This document shows, in pieces, positions 1-6,223 of a stretch of 7,139 nucleotides of DNA; within the stretch, counting starts at the first letter, position 1; each line of letters opens with the position of its first letter. The DNA comes from an uncultured Collinsella sp. (GTDB taxonomy: Bacteria > Actinomycetota > Coriobacteriia > Coriobacteriales > Coriobacteriaceae). The notes beneath the pieces were generated by a model that saw only the letters and a program-made list of their open reading frames with translations, made no database searches and was not told where the DNA came from. A program made the translations under genes and the position numbers. The stretch lies in the NCBI GenBank assembly GCA_902464645.1, contig CABQKL010000091.1, positions 1 through 7,139 on the forward strand, given 5' to 3'.

Positions 1-1572
1 ATTGGTCGAGGCGGTCATGACCAGGCAGTCGATGAGGATGCGGTCCGGTCCGATGCCGTAGCGGGCGGCCTCGGCCACGATGCGCTCGGCGATGGCGAAG
101 CGAGCCTCGGCGGTATCGGGAATGCCGCCTTCGTCGAGCGTAAGGCCGACAACGTTGGTGCCGTAGTGGGCGACCAGCGGAAAGATCTCATCCATGATCT
201 GCTGCTTGCCATTGACCGAGTTGATGATGGGCTTGCCGGCGTAGCGGCGCACGGCGGCCTCGACGGCTGCGGGGTCGGTGGAGTCGATCTGCAACGGCAG
301 CAGCGTGGAGCCCTGGAGCTGTTCGGTCGCCTGTTGGATGATCTTGACCTCGTCGATCTCGGGCAGGCCCACGTTGACGTCCAGGATGTCGGCGCCCTGT
401 TCCTGCTGGCTGATGCCCTGGCTCACGACGTAGTCTAGGTCGCCGTCGCGCAGGGCCTGTTGCAGGCGCTTTTTGCCGGTGGGATTGATGCGCTCGCCGA
501 TGACGGCGATCTTGTGGCCGTCGCAGGGGAGGTCCACGACCGTCTGGGCGCTCGTGACCGACATACTGGGCTTGCGGTGACGCGGGCTGGGTGTGTGGTT
601 GTCGATAAGTGTGCGCAAGGCCGCCATGTGCGCCGGCGTGGTTCCGCAGCAACCGCCCACGACGCTCACGCCGTCGGCGATCATGCCGGCGACGGCCTTG
701 GCGTATTCGGGGGCCTGGATGTCAAAGACGGTATTACCGTCGTCGTCCACGTGGGGCAGTCCCGCATTGGCCTGCACCATAACGGGCTTGTCGGTGACGG
801 TGAGCATACGCGCGGCGAGTCCTCGGAGCTCGGCCGGGCCCTGGCTGCAGTTGATGCCCAGGACGTCAGCGCCGATGGCGTCGAGCGTGATGGCGGCAAC
901 TTCGGGACTCGTACCCAGGAAGGTGCGACCGTCTTCCTCAAAGGTCATGGTGGCAAAGACGGGCAGGTCGGAGTTCTCGCGGCAGGCGAGGACGGCGGCC
1001 TTGATCTCGGCAAGGTCGGTCATGGTCTCGATAATAAAGAGGTCCACGCCCGCGTCGACGCCGGCGCACACTTCCTCGGCAAAGAGGTCATAGGCCTCGT
1101 CGAAGCTCAGAGTACCCAAGGGGCGAAGCAGCGCACCGATGGGGCCGATGTCGCCAGCGACGTAGCGGGCACCGGCCGCGCGGGCGCAGGCGACGGCGGC
1201 GGCAAAGACATCTGCCACGGTGGCGGCACCGTCGAGCTTGTGGGCGTTGGCACCAAAGGTGTTGGCGGTGATCACGTCGCAGCCGGCCTCGACGTACTGA
1301 CGCTGAATATCGGTAATGACCTGGGGCTCCTCAAAGTTGAGCAGCTCGGGCAGGGCGCCGGCCTTCATGCCGGCCGCCTGCAGCATGGTGCCCATGCCGC
1401 CGTCGAACAGCAGGTGCCCCGTGCCCTCGATGGCGGCGCGCAGGCGATCGTCCTTAATGCGAAGGTCGTCGATCGTGCGCGTCTTGTATGCAGCGCCATT
1501 GCGGCGTGCGGCATCAACGGGCGCCGCCAGCGCGGCGCCGTCCAGATCATGGGTGATAAGCGGAGTAAACAT
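1..1572 (-). CDS. metH: Cobalamin-dependent methionine synthase, N-terminal part (Hcy-binding and pterin-binding domains); 3' end outside window
   Basis: Transfers a methyl group from 5-methyl-THF to homocysteine through cobalamin, giving methionine and THF in the cytoplasm. The frame is open for 524 codons from ATG 1572 to base 1. Residues about 50-325 form the homocysteine S-methyltransferase domain: LLFDGGMGTM (54-63), TANTFGANAHKL (102-113), and the zinc-ligand cysteines C242 (GINCSQGP) and C308/C309 (VVGGCCGTTP). Residues about 353-524 begin the pterin-binding barrel: IGERINPTGKK (358-368), DVNVGLPEID (398-407), QIDST (428-432), INSVNGK (450-456). The barrel style resembles the short Thermotoga-type MetH more than the E. 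coli enzyme. AGGAG lies 7 nt before the ATG and overlaps the stop of the upstream gene. About 37 residues precede the usual N-terminus compared with E. coli. A cobalamin-binding domain should follow beyond the left edge; a C-terminal reactivation domain is probably absent because a separate protein is encoded next door. Confidence 0.95.
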   Translation of the reverse strand, partial: MFTPLITHDLDGAALAAPVDAARRNGAAYKTRTIDDLRIKDDRLRAAIEGTGHLLFDGGMGTMLQAAGMKAGALPELLNFEEPQVITDIQRQYVEAGCDVITANTFGANAHKLDGAATVADVFAAAVACARAAGARYVAGDIGPIGALLRPLGTLSFDEAYDLFAEEVCAGVDAGVDLFIIETMTDLAEIKAAVLACRENSDLPVFATMTFEEDGRTFLGTSPEVAAITLDAIGADVLGINCSQGPAELRGLAARMLTVTDKPVMVQANAGLPHVDDDGNTVFDIQAPEYAKAVAGMIADGVSVVGGCCGTTPAHMAALRTLIDNHTPSPRHRKPSMSVTSAQTVVDLPCDGHKIAVIGERINPTGKKRLQQALRDGDLDYVVSQGISQQEQGADILDVNVGLPEIDEVKIIQQATEQLQGSTLLPLQIDSTDPAAVEAAVRRYAGKPIINSVNGKQQIMDEIFPLVAHYGTNVVGLTLDEGGIPDTAEARFAIAERIVAEAARYGIGPDRILIDCLVMTASTN

Positions 1573-1582
1573 CGATGAGCTC

Positions 1583-2371
1583 CTAATGGCTGGAATAGCA
1601 GGTGGTGTGGGCGGCGCGGAAGCGGCAGTGCTCGCGCATGCGGCAAATATTGCAGGTGGGGCGGCTCTGGGCGTCGTGGACCTCGCCGTCAAACAGACCA
1701 ATCACTGCGGTCACGCTCTTAGTGGGCATGAGTAGGCTGGTGGGTGTGACGGTAAGCCCGATGAGCCGTGTGGCGTTGAGTGCAGCTACGATTGAGCGCT
1801 GAGCCGCAAGCGGGCAGTCGCCGTAGCCGGGACTAAAGCGCCAGTTACCGGCGAGTCCGTGTGCGGCGGCCGCAGCCTTGACCTGCTGGTCCATCTGCTC
1901 AACGGCGGCTTCCACATAGGCAGAGCACGCGGCATCGAGCACGGCTCCCTCTAGGGGTTGCTGGGCTCCCGTGGTGCGCAGACGACGCTCGGCGTCCATG
2001 CCGAGGGTGCACGCCATGAGTGCGGCAAAGCGGGCGTCTTTAAGGTGGCGGTAGATATCGCGGCCCCGCAGCTCAACGTTGGTGCCAACCAGACGGATGC
2101 TGGGCTCTCCCTGCTCATCGACGCTCGTGGCATCGATGGCAAATACGCGGCGCACACCACGGGGTTCAATGTCCAGCTCCAGACGCTCAACAACAAGCTC
2201 AATACGCTGCGACAGCTCGGGCTCAATCTGCTGACCGCCGTAGCCCAGGTAGCGCAGCATCTCGGCACGGTCGACTCGGGGGCGATGGGCGGCATCGATA
2301 CGGTAGAGCGCCGGCGACGCAAGGTCGGCCGGCACTTCACCAAAAGCTGTATCGATGTGCGGTTTTTCCAT
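1583..2371 (-). CDS. Stand-alone MetH reactivation (activation)-domain protein
   Basis: A 262-residue protein related to the C-terminal AdoMet-binding activation domain of MetH, which remethylates cobalamin that has become oxidised to cob(II)alamin. Visible features: LGYGGQQIEPEL (42-53), typical of the separate form; RFSPGYGDCP (178-187), matching the conserved R..GYP.CP AdoMet-binding region of MetH; TPTSLLMPTKSVTAVIG (209-225), matching the MetH segment that ends the fold. A C-terminal cysteine cluster C240-x2-C243-x5-C249 follows, with C258 beyond it; MetH of E. coli lacks this. The start is the ATG in TAATG, whose first A is the last base of the metF stop, so translation is probably coupled. 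A longer in-frame extension upstream lies inside metF and is not used. metH starts 10 nt after the TAG. The separate arrangement parallels Thermotoga maritima TM0269 beside TM0268. Its electron donor is not visible here. Confidence 0.88.
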   Translation of the reverse strand: MEKPHIDTAFGEVPADLASPALYRIDAAHRPRVDRAEMLRYLGYGGQQIEPELSQRIELVVERLELDIEPRGVRRVFAIDATSVDEQGEPSIRLVGTNVELRGRDIYRHLKDARFAALMACTLGMDAERRLRTTGAQQPLEGAVLDAACSAYVEAAVEQMDQQVKAAAAAHGLAGNWRFSPGYGDCPLAAQRSIVAALNATRLIGLTVTPTSLLMPTKSVTAVIGLFDGEVHDAQSRPTCNICRMREHCRFRAAHTTCYSSH

Positions 2372-3243
2372 TACCCCAGGCGCTCCATAATGGTTGCGGC
2401 GATTGCAGGACGGTTCATAGTGTACAGGTGCAGACCGTCGGCACCGTGCTCCTTGAGGTCGCAAAGCTGATGGGCGGCATAATCTACACCGGCCGCCTGC
2501 AGGCTCTCGGGGTCGTTCTCGTACTTGGCGAGAATCTTGATGACGGGGGAGGGCAGCGACGCGCCGCACATAAAGACCATGCGGCTGATCTGCGACTTGC
2601 CCATAAACGGCATGATGCCCGCGGTAATGGGCACGGTGATGCCGGCCTTGTCGGCAAGCTCGCGAAAACGGTAGAAGCACTCGTTATCAAAAAAGAGCTG
2701 CGTCACAAAGAAGCTCGCGCCGGCGTCCTGTTTTTGCTTGAGGTATTCGACCGAGGCGTTGAGATCCTCACAGGCAATGTGGCCCTCGGGGTAGGCTGCG
2801 GCGCCCACGCAAAAGCCGGCGTCGACGAGCTCAGGGATGAGGTCGCGGGCGTAGGCGTAGTCCGAGGCGGGCTTGTCGTCCTCGGTCGCGCCGGCGGGAA
2901 GATCACCACGCAGGGCCAGCACATTTTCAACGCCGGCGGTGCGATACTCGTCGATCTTGGCGGCGATGTCGGCGTGGGTGCGGCCCACGCAGGTGAGGTG
3001 CGCTACCGAGGGCGTATCGAATTCGCTCGAAATCATATGCGCGATGGGGGCGGTGGTGGCACCGTTACCCGAGCCGCCAGCCGAGCAGGTGACCGAGACA
3101 AAGCTCGGCGAAAGCTTGCACAGATTGCCTGCCACTTTGCGAGCCGTGTCGAGGGTCAGCTCGCCCTTGGGCGGGAACATCTCAAACGAAACGGGTGCGG
3201 TGCCCTGGGATGCTGCCTGCTTAAAAACCTCGTCGACGCGCAT
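2371..3243 (-). CDS. metF: 5,10-methylenetetrahydrofolate reductase
   Basis: Flavoprotein that reduces 5,10-methylene-THF to 5-methyl-THF, the methyl donor for MetH. The 290 residues fit the single-domain bacterial MTHFR (about 280-300). Motifs in order: SFEMFPPK (19-26), where E21 corresponds to the catalytic Glu of E. coli MetF; HLTCVG (82-87); NVLALRGDLP (107-116), with the FAD/folate-contacting Asp at D114; GAAAYPEGH (147-155); DAGASFFVTQLFFD (173-186), with the folate-contacting Gln at Q182; GIMP (209-212); GLHLYTMNRP (270-279). The start at ATG 3243 is chosen because AAAGGAG lies 6 nt upstream and the family N-terminus begins here; a further 22 in-frame residues up to 3309 are non-conserved leader. 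It is the first gene of the operon with the reactivation protein and metH, and is divergent from glnN. No S-box or cobalamin riboswitch was recognised upstream. Confidence 0.96.
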   Translation of the reverse strand: MRVDEVFKQAASQGTAPVSFEMFPPKGELTLDTARKVAGNLCKLSPSFVSVTCSAGGSGNGATTAPIAHMISSEFDTPSVAHLTCVGRTHADIAAKIDEYRTAGVENVLALRGDLPAGATEDDKPASDYAYARDLIPELVDAGFCVGAAAYPEGHIACEDLNASVEYLKQKQDAGASFFVTQLFFDNECFYRFRELADKAGITVPITAGIMPFMGKSQISRMVFMCGASLPSPVIKILAKYENDPESLQAAGVDYAAHQLCDLKEHGADGLHLYTMNRPAIAATIMERLG

Positions 3244-3249
3244 ATCGTG

Positions 3250-3256
3250 CTCCTTT
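3250..3256 (-). promoter_or_regulatory. Ribosome binding site deciding the metF start
   Basis: AAAGGAG on the minus strand with a 6-nt spacer to ATG 3243. It selects this start over the upstream in-frame ATG at 3309. Confidence 0.8.
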
Positions 3257-3286
3257 AGATACGTAATAGTGTGATGTGTTGTAAGG

Positions 3287-3292
3287 ATTCTA
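3287..3292 (-). promoter_or_regulatory. Possible -10 element for the metF operon
   Basis: TAGAAT on the minus strand matches TATAAT at 5 of 6 positions and would give a 5' UTR of roughly 37 nt. No convincing -35 box lies 16-19 nt upstream. An imperfect dyad (GGCAC-AGTG-GTGCT) sits in the spacer region and could be an operator. Only suggestive. Confidence 0.28.
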
Positions 3293-3376
3293 CAGCACCA
3301 CTGTGCCACGACGGAGTTTCACTCGCTATTTGGGGATACCAATCGAAAATGCTTCGCTATCGGCATTTCCTATAAC

Positions 3377-3464
3377 AGGGCGGTCAATGTAGGATGGGGC
3401 TATATTGAATGGTATCTGATGCGAAATACCAGTTAATAAAGCCCCGTCCCAAATTGACTACCCT
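3377..3464. repeat. 88-bp imperfect palindrome (long inverted repeat) between metF and glnN
   Basis: The arms 3377-3415 and 3426-3464 pair at 34 of 39 positions, counting three G-T pairs, around a 10-nt apex (3416-3425). The best-paired blocks are GATGGGGCT (3393-3401) with AGCCCCGTC (3440-3448), and GGTCAAT (3382-3388) with ATTGACT (3453-3459). There is no T-run directly after the stem on either strand, so it is not a standard intrinsic terminator. It lies between two divergent genes. It may be a small MITE/REP-type element, an RNA hairpin in a metF or glnN leader, or an operator. A smaller hairpin (AAATGC/GCATTT, 3347-3368) lies beside it on the metF side. Confidence 0.75.
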
Positions 3465-3477
3465 TAAACCATGGGGA

Positions 3478-3648
3478 GAGGTCTGCAATTTATGCAGTTG
3501 ATTGGCTGTTGAGGGTGGCAACGCCGCCTCGATAGGGTAACCTCAATGATTGGTTTCGCGACGGCAACATAACGGTAATGTCGCGGAAACACGGCGAGTC
3601 TAAGCTATGACTCGTTCGTTAGTAATCAACACCGCTTCTCACGCGGTG
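3478..3648 (+). promoter_or_regulatory. Structured region upstream of glnN, possible 5' leader
   Basis: Several hairpins follow one another up to the glnN ribosome binding site. GAGGT (3478-3482) can pair with ACCTC (3540-3544), enclosing CTGCA/TGCAG (3483-3497) and GAGG..GGC/GCC..CCTC (3511-3530) as a three-way junction. Then come TTTCGCGAC/GTCGCGGAA (3554-3588, 9 pairs), CGAGTC/GACTCG (3595-3614) and CACCGC/GCGGTG (3630-3648), the last ending 8 nt before the Shine-Dalgarno sequence. No known riboswitch consensus was recognised. The transcription start is unknown; weak promoter candidates are TTGAGG-18-TAGGGT (3509-3538) and TTGGTT-18-GGTAAT (3550-3579). If the first were used, the three-way junction would not be transcribed. 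Confidence 0.35.
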
Positions 3649-3655
3649 CCGATAC

Positions 3656-3663
3656 GAAGGGAG
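3656..3663 (+). promoter_or_regulatory. Ribosome binding site deciding the glnN start
   Basis: GAAGGGAG with a 6-nt spacer to ATG 3670. The alternative in-frame ATG at 3607 has no comparable site and would add 21 non-conserved residues. Confidence 0.8.
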
Positions 3664-3669
3664 TTCCGT

Positions 3670-5757
3670 ATGGCCGAACTTACTGACCGCTTCGGGACCA
3701 TGGTGTTCTCTGAGGAAGTCATGAAGGACTACCTCCCCAAGGACATTTGGAAGCGCCTTGCTGCAACCCTCGAGGGCGGTGAGCCGCTCGACCTGGATGT
3801 GGCCAACGCCGTCGCCCATGCCATGAAGGTCTGGGCCATCTCCAAGGGCGCGACGCACTACGCGCACTGGTTCCAGCCGCTTTCGGGCATTACTTCCGAG
3901 AAGCACGACAGCTTTCTGGAGCCCAACCACGACGGCACCGCCATTACCAAGTTTACGGGCAAGAACCTCATCCAGGGCGAGCCCGATGCCTCGAGCTTCC
4001 CCAACGGCGGCCTGCGTGCCACCTTCGAGGCCCGTGGCTACACCGCTTGGGATCCCACCAGCCCCGCCTTTATCAAGGACGATGTCCTGTGCATCCCCAC
4101 GGCTTTCTGCTCCTACACGGGCGAGGCCCTGGACAAGAAGACCCCGCTGCTGCGCTCCATGACCGCGCTCTCGCGTGAGTCCAAGCGCGTTTTGGCGCTG
4201 TTTGGCAAGACCCCCAAGAAGGTCGTTCCTTCCGTGGGCGACGAGCAGGAGTACTTCCTGATCAAGAAGGATGCCTACCGCAAGCGCAAGGACCTGGTCA
4301 TCACCGGCCGCACCCTCTTTGGTGCTGCTCCCTGCAAGGGCCAGGAGCTCGAGGAGCACTACTTTGGCGCTATCCGCCCCACCGTCTCGGCCTATATGAA
4401 GGACCTGGACGATGAACTGTGGGCGCTTGGCATTCCCGCCAAGACCAAGCACAACGAGGTTGCTCCCTGCCAGCATGAGCTCGCACCGGTCTATGGCGAA
4501 GTCAACGAGGCCATCGACCAGAATCTGGTCATGATGGAGAAGATGAAGCTCATCGCCTCCCGCCACGACTTGGTCTGCCTGCTGCACGAGAAGCCCTTCG
4601 AGGGCATCAACGGTTCGGGCAAGCACAACAACTGGTCGCTTGGCACTGAGTCCGAGAATCTGCTCGATCCGGGCGACACCCCGCTCGACAACCTGCAGTT
4701 CATCGTCTTCCTCACCGCGGTGATCGAGGCCGTCGATAACTATCAGGAGCTCCTGCGTGCCTCTGTTGCCTCGGCCGGCAACGACCATCGTCTGGGCGCC
4801 AACGAGGCTCCTCCGGCGATTATGTCCATCTTCCTGGGCGACCAGCTTACCGAGGTCGTCGAGAAGATCATTGATGGCAAGGCTTCCGTCCATGCCACGC
4901 GCGGCGTACTCGACCTGGGTGCCGATACCCTGCCCAAGCTGATGCAGGACAACACCGACCGCAACCGCACCTCCCCGTTTGCCTTCACCGGCAACAAGTT
5001 CGAGTTCCGTGCCTGCGGCTCCGAGCAGAACGTTTCCGACTCCAACCTGGTGCTCGATGCCGCCGTGGCCAAGTCGCTCAAGTCCTTCGCCGACGCGCTT
5101 GAGGGTACGCCCGAGGATGAGTTCCAGGACGCCGCGCTCGAGTACTGCAAGAAGGTCCTGACCGACCACCAGCGCATCCTCTTCTCCGGCGATGGCTACT
5201 CCGACGAGTGGCCCGTCGAGGCCGAGAAGCGCGGCCTTGCCAACAACAAGACCACGGCCGACGCCCTGCCCGCCTTTGTTTCCGATAAGGCCATCGCGCT
5301 CTTTGAGGAGACGGGTGTCCTGACCAAGGCCGAGGCTCAGTGCCGCTACGACTGCAAGCTCGAGAAGTACAACAAGCTCATGAACATCGAGGCCACCACG
5401 ATGGTTCGCGAGGCGCGTCGTACCTATCGCCCGGTCATTACCGCCTATGCCACCAAGGTCGCTAAGGGCCTTGAGACTATTCGTGCCGCCGGTGCCGAGG
5501 CCGCCATGCAGTGCGAGCAGAACACGCTCAACAAGCTCTGCAACGGTATCACCACCATCAACGACTCCATCAAGGCGCTCGACGCCGTGCATCAGAAGGC
5601 CGAAGCCCTCGATGGTCAGGAGCAGGCCAATGTGTATGCACACGAGGTCGTTCCCGCTATGGATACGCTGCGCGCCGCCGTGGATGCCATGGAAGAGATC
5701 GTGGCAGCCGACTACTGGCCGGTCCCGACCTACGACGACATCCTGTTCTACGTGTAG
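3670..5757 (+). CDS. glnN: Glutamine synthetase type III (GSIII)
   Basis: Condenses glutamate and ammonia with ATP hydrolysis to give glutamine, the main entry of ammonia into metabolism in the cytoplasm. At 695 residues it has the length of the large GSIII family (about 690-730), against about 450 for GSI. Visible motifs: GDEQEYFLI (190-198), carrying metal-binding glutamates; KHNEVAPCQHELAPVY (260-275); GINGSGKHNNWSL (312-324), the ammonia/glutamate-site loop; NDHRLGANEAPPAI (371-384), a GSIII signature; and a KFEFR motif that contributes to substrate binding. The C-terminal third is the helical GSIII-specific region. There is no GSI-type adenylylation tyrosine motif, so control is more likely transcriptional or by the leader. 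It is monocistronic: divergent from metF, with a strong terminator 30 nt after the stop. The name glnA is also used for this family. Confidence 0.97.
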   Translation: MAELTDRFGTMVFSEEVMKDYLPKDIWKRLAATLEGGEPLDLDVANAVAHAMKVWAISKGATHYAHWFQPLSGITSEKHDSFLEPNHDGTAITKFTGKNLIQGEPDASSFPNGGLRATFEARGYTAWDPTSPAFIKDDVLCIPTAFCSYTGEALDKKTPLLRSMTALSRESKRVLALFGKTPKKVVPSVGDEQEYFLIKKDAYRKRKDLVITGRTLFGAAPCKGQELEEHYFGAIRPTVSAYMKDLDDELWALGIPAKTKHNEVAPCQHELAPVYGEVNEAIDQNLVMMEKMKLIASRHDLVCLLHEKPFEGINGSGKHNNWSLGTESENLLDPGDTPLDNLQFIVFLTAVIEAVDNYQELLRASVASAGNDHRLGANEAPPAIMSIFLGDQLTEVVEKIIDGKASVHATRGVLDLGADTLPKLMQDNTDRNRTSPFAFTGNKFEFRACGSEQNVSDSNLVLDAAVAKSLKSFADALEGTPEDEFQDAALEYCKKVLTDHQRILFSGDGYSDEWPVEAEKRGLANNKTTADALPAFVSDKAIALFEETGVLTKAEAQCRYDCKLEKYNKLMNIEATTMVREARRTYRPVITAYATKVAKGLETIRAAGAEAAMQCEQNTLNKLCNGITTINDSIKALDAVHQKAEALDGQEQANVYAHEVVPAMDTLRAAVDAMEEIVAADYWPVPTYDDILFYV

Positions 5758-5786
5758 AGCGTAACTGACATATCGTCACGGTATTG

Positions 5787-5821
5787 AGCCGGGGTCCGCA
5801 TCGCGCGGGCCCCGGCTTTTT
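5787..5821 (+). terminator. Intrinsic terminator of glnN
   Basis: An 11-bp stem, AGCCGGGGTCC (5787-5797) with GGGCCCCGGCT (5807-5817), containing one T-G pair, with a 9-nt loop and then TTTTT through 5821. It starts 30 nt after the glnN stop codon. Confidence 0.92.
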
Positions 5822-5881
5822 GATTGCGAAGGACGCTTAGGAGTCCGTTTTGCAACTGATTCGCCCACGTAATAAGGGGTC
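5822..5881. other. Short intergenic spacer with two weak hairpins
   Basis: TTGC/GCAA (5824-5855) encloses GGAC/GTCC (5831-5846) as an imperfect 11-pair hairpin. GCCCACG (5863-5869) pairs with CGTGGGC (5881-5887), which overlaps the left end of the terminal inverted repeat element. No gene is visible here. Confidence 0.4.
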
Positions 5882-6100
5882 GTGGGCAAAAAACGTCAAA
5901 TATGAGTACTGTCACAAGTCCTGTAGCATTATCTATTTACAAAATATGGGTTGTTACGCAACATATGTCCAAGTACATAGCTGATAAACGCCTGCAATTC
6001 TTCCGCCGTAGGACCCCTGGCGTCTAAATCGCCTTCTGATGGCATGAAATCGCTGTTACTAAATTGGTAACAGTACTCATATTTGCTATTTTTTGCCCAC
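5882..6100. mobile_element. 219-bp MITE-like unit with 34-nt terminal inverted repeats
   Basis: The left arm (5882-5915) and right arm (6067-6100, inverted) are identical at 30 of 34 positions. Both begin GTGGGCAAAAAA and share the core CAAATATGAGTACTGT. Three of the four differences are adjacent (CGT against TAG), the fourth is C/T near the inner end. The interior is more AT-rich than the flanking genes. It contains a small inner hairpin GTTAC/GTAAC (6055-6071) next to the right arm. No transposase is present, and no clear target-site duplication is seen at the outer edges. A non-autonomous transposable unit is one reading; a decayed coding fragment flanked by inverted copies is another, because each arm read inward encodes a WAKN(V/S)KYEYC peptide. 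Confidence 0.6.
5929..6045 (-). CDS. Possible small protein or coding remnant inside the inverted-repeat unit
   Basis: ATG 6045 to TAA 5929 gives 38 residues, starting MPSEGDLDARGPTAEELQ and ending NNPYFVNR, with a plausible amphipathic helix in the middle (TAEELQAFISYVLGHML). The same frame is open upstream for a further 26 codons to 6123, through the right terminal repeat, reading WAKNSKYEYCYQFSNSDF before the Met. No Shine-Dalgarno sequence precedes the ATG, so it may be the tail of a degraded or larger gene rather than a free gene. No family was recognised. The composition is unlike the spurious GC-rich shadow frames nearby, which is why it is listed. Confidence 0.35.
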   Translation of the reverse strand: MPSEGDLDARGPTAEELQAFISYVLGHMLRNNPYFVNR

Positions 6101-6135
6101 AGGCCCTTGGACGACAGTGTGATTTAATGCCCTCG

Positions 6136-6160
6136 GGGTTCGAATCCCGGCGCATGGGTA
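6136..6160 (+). pseudogene. Orphan tRNA T-arm/acceptor-like fragment, copy 1
   Basis: GGGTTCGAATCCC has the T-loop TTCGAAT with a short stem, followed by an acceptor-like CGCATGGG and a terminator-like hairpin. No D-arm or anticodon arm lies upstream, where the inverted-repeat unit ends at 6100. In this copy the outer T-stem contains a G-G mismatch. The tRNA of origin was not identified. Confidence 0.4.
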
Positions 6161-6162
6161 GC

Positions 6163-6193
6163 AAAAAGCCCGCTACCGCGAGGGTAACGGGCT
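6163..6193 (-). terminator. Duplicated terminator hairpin (copy 1)
   Basis: On the minus strand AGCCCGTTACC (6193-6183) pairs with GGTAGCGGGCT (6077+90 to 6067+100, i.e. 6177-6167) around a 5-nt loop, followed by TTTT. It corresponds to the working terminator of tRNA-Glu in copy 2. The loop and flanks have diverged while the stem is kept. Confidence 0.6.
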
Positions 6194-6205
6194 CTTCAAT
6201 TCAAA

Positions 6206-6223
6206 TGGTGCCCCCAGCGGGAT
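6206..6223 (-). pseudogene. Orphan 18-nt 3' end of tRNA-Glu
   Basis: Read on the minus strand, ATCCCGCTGGGGGCACCA is identical to the last 18 nt of the intact tRNA-Glu at 6395-6412, including the encoded CCA. The rest of the tRNA is missing. Such a 3'-end copy is typical of the far attachment site left by tRNA-targeting integration, but no integrase is nearby. Confidence 0.6.

Larger units (their letters stand above)
6136..6223. repeat. Direct repeat copy 1 (tRNA-like T-arm, terminator, tRNA-Glu 3' end)
   Basis: The first copy of an 88-nt unit repeated at 6325-6412, an offset of exactly 189 bp. The outer blocks are identical: 43 nt (6136-6178 against 6325-6367) and 18 nt (6206-6223 against 6395-6412). 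The 27-nt middle differs at about half its positions but keeps the same length and the same terminator stem. In this copy the 18-nt tRNA-Glu 3' end is not attached to a tRNA. Confidence 0.85.

Noticed and set aside
460..1578. 372-residue plus-strand open frame opposite metH
   Set aside because: Antisense shadow; the minus frame carries the homocysteine and pterin domain motifs without interruption.
2428..3258. 276-residue plus-strand open frame opposite metF
   Set aside because: Antisense shadow with skewed composition; metF motifs are all on the minus strand.
3244..3480. SAM (S-box) or cobalamin riboswitch in front of metF
   Set aside because: Neither the S-box core nor the B12-box sequence was found on the minus strand; CCACTG near 3298 is too short to count.
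3607..3669. Upstream start for glnN at ATG 3607
   Set aside because: No ribosome binding site, lies in a hairpin, and the extra 21 residues do not resemble a GSIII N-terminus.
3619..5643. 674-residue minus-strand open frame opposite glnN
   Set aside because: Shadow of the GC-rich glnN coding strand: Leu/Gly/Val/Arg-rich, no recognisable domain, and glnN on the other strand is unambiguous.
5863..5893. Terminator from GCCCACG/CGTGGGC followed by an A-run
   Set aside because: The homopolymer is A on the strand after the stem, and on the other strand the T-run precedes the stem, so it does not fit an intrinsic terminator.
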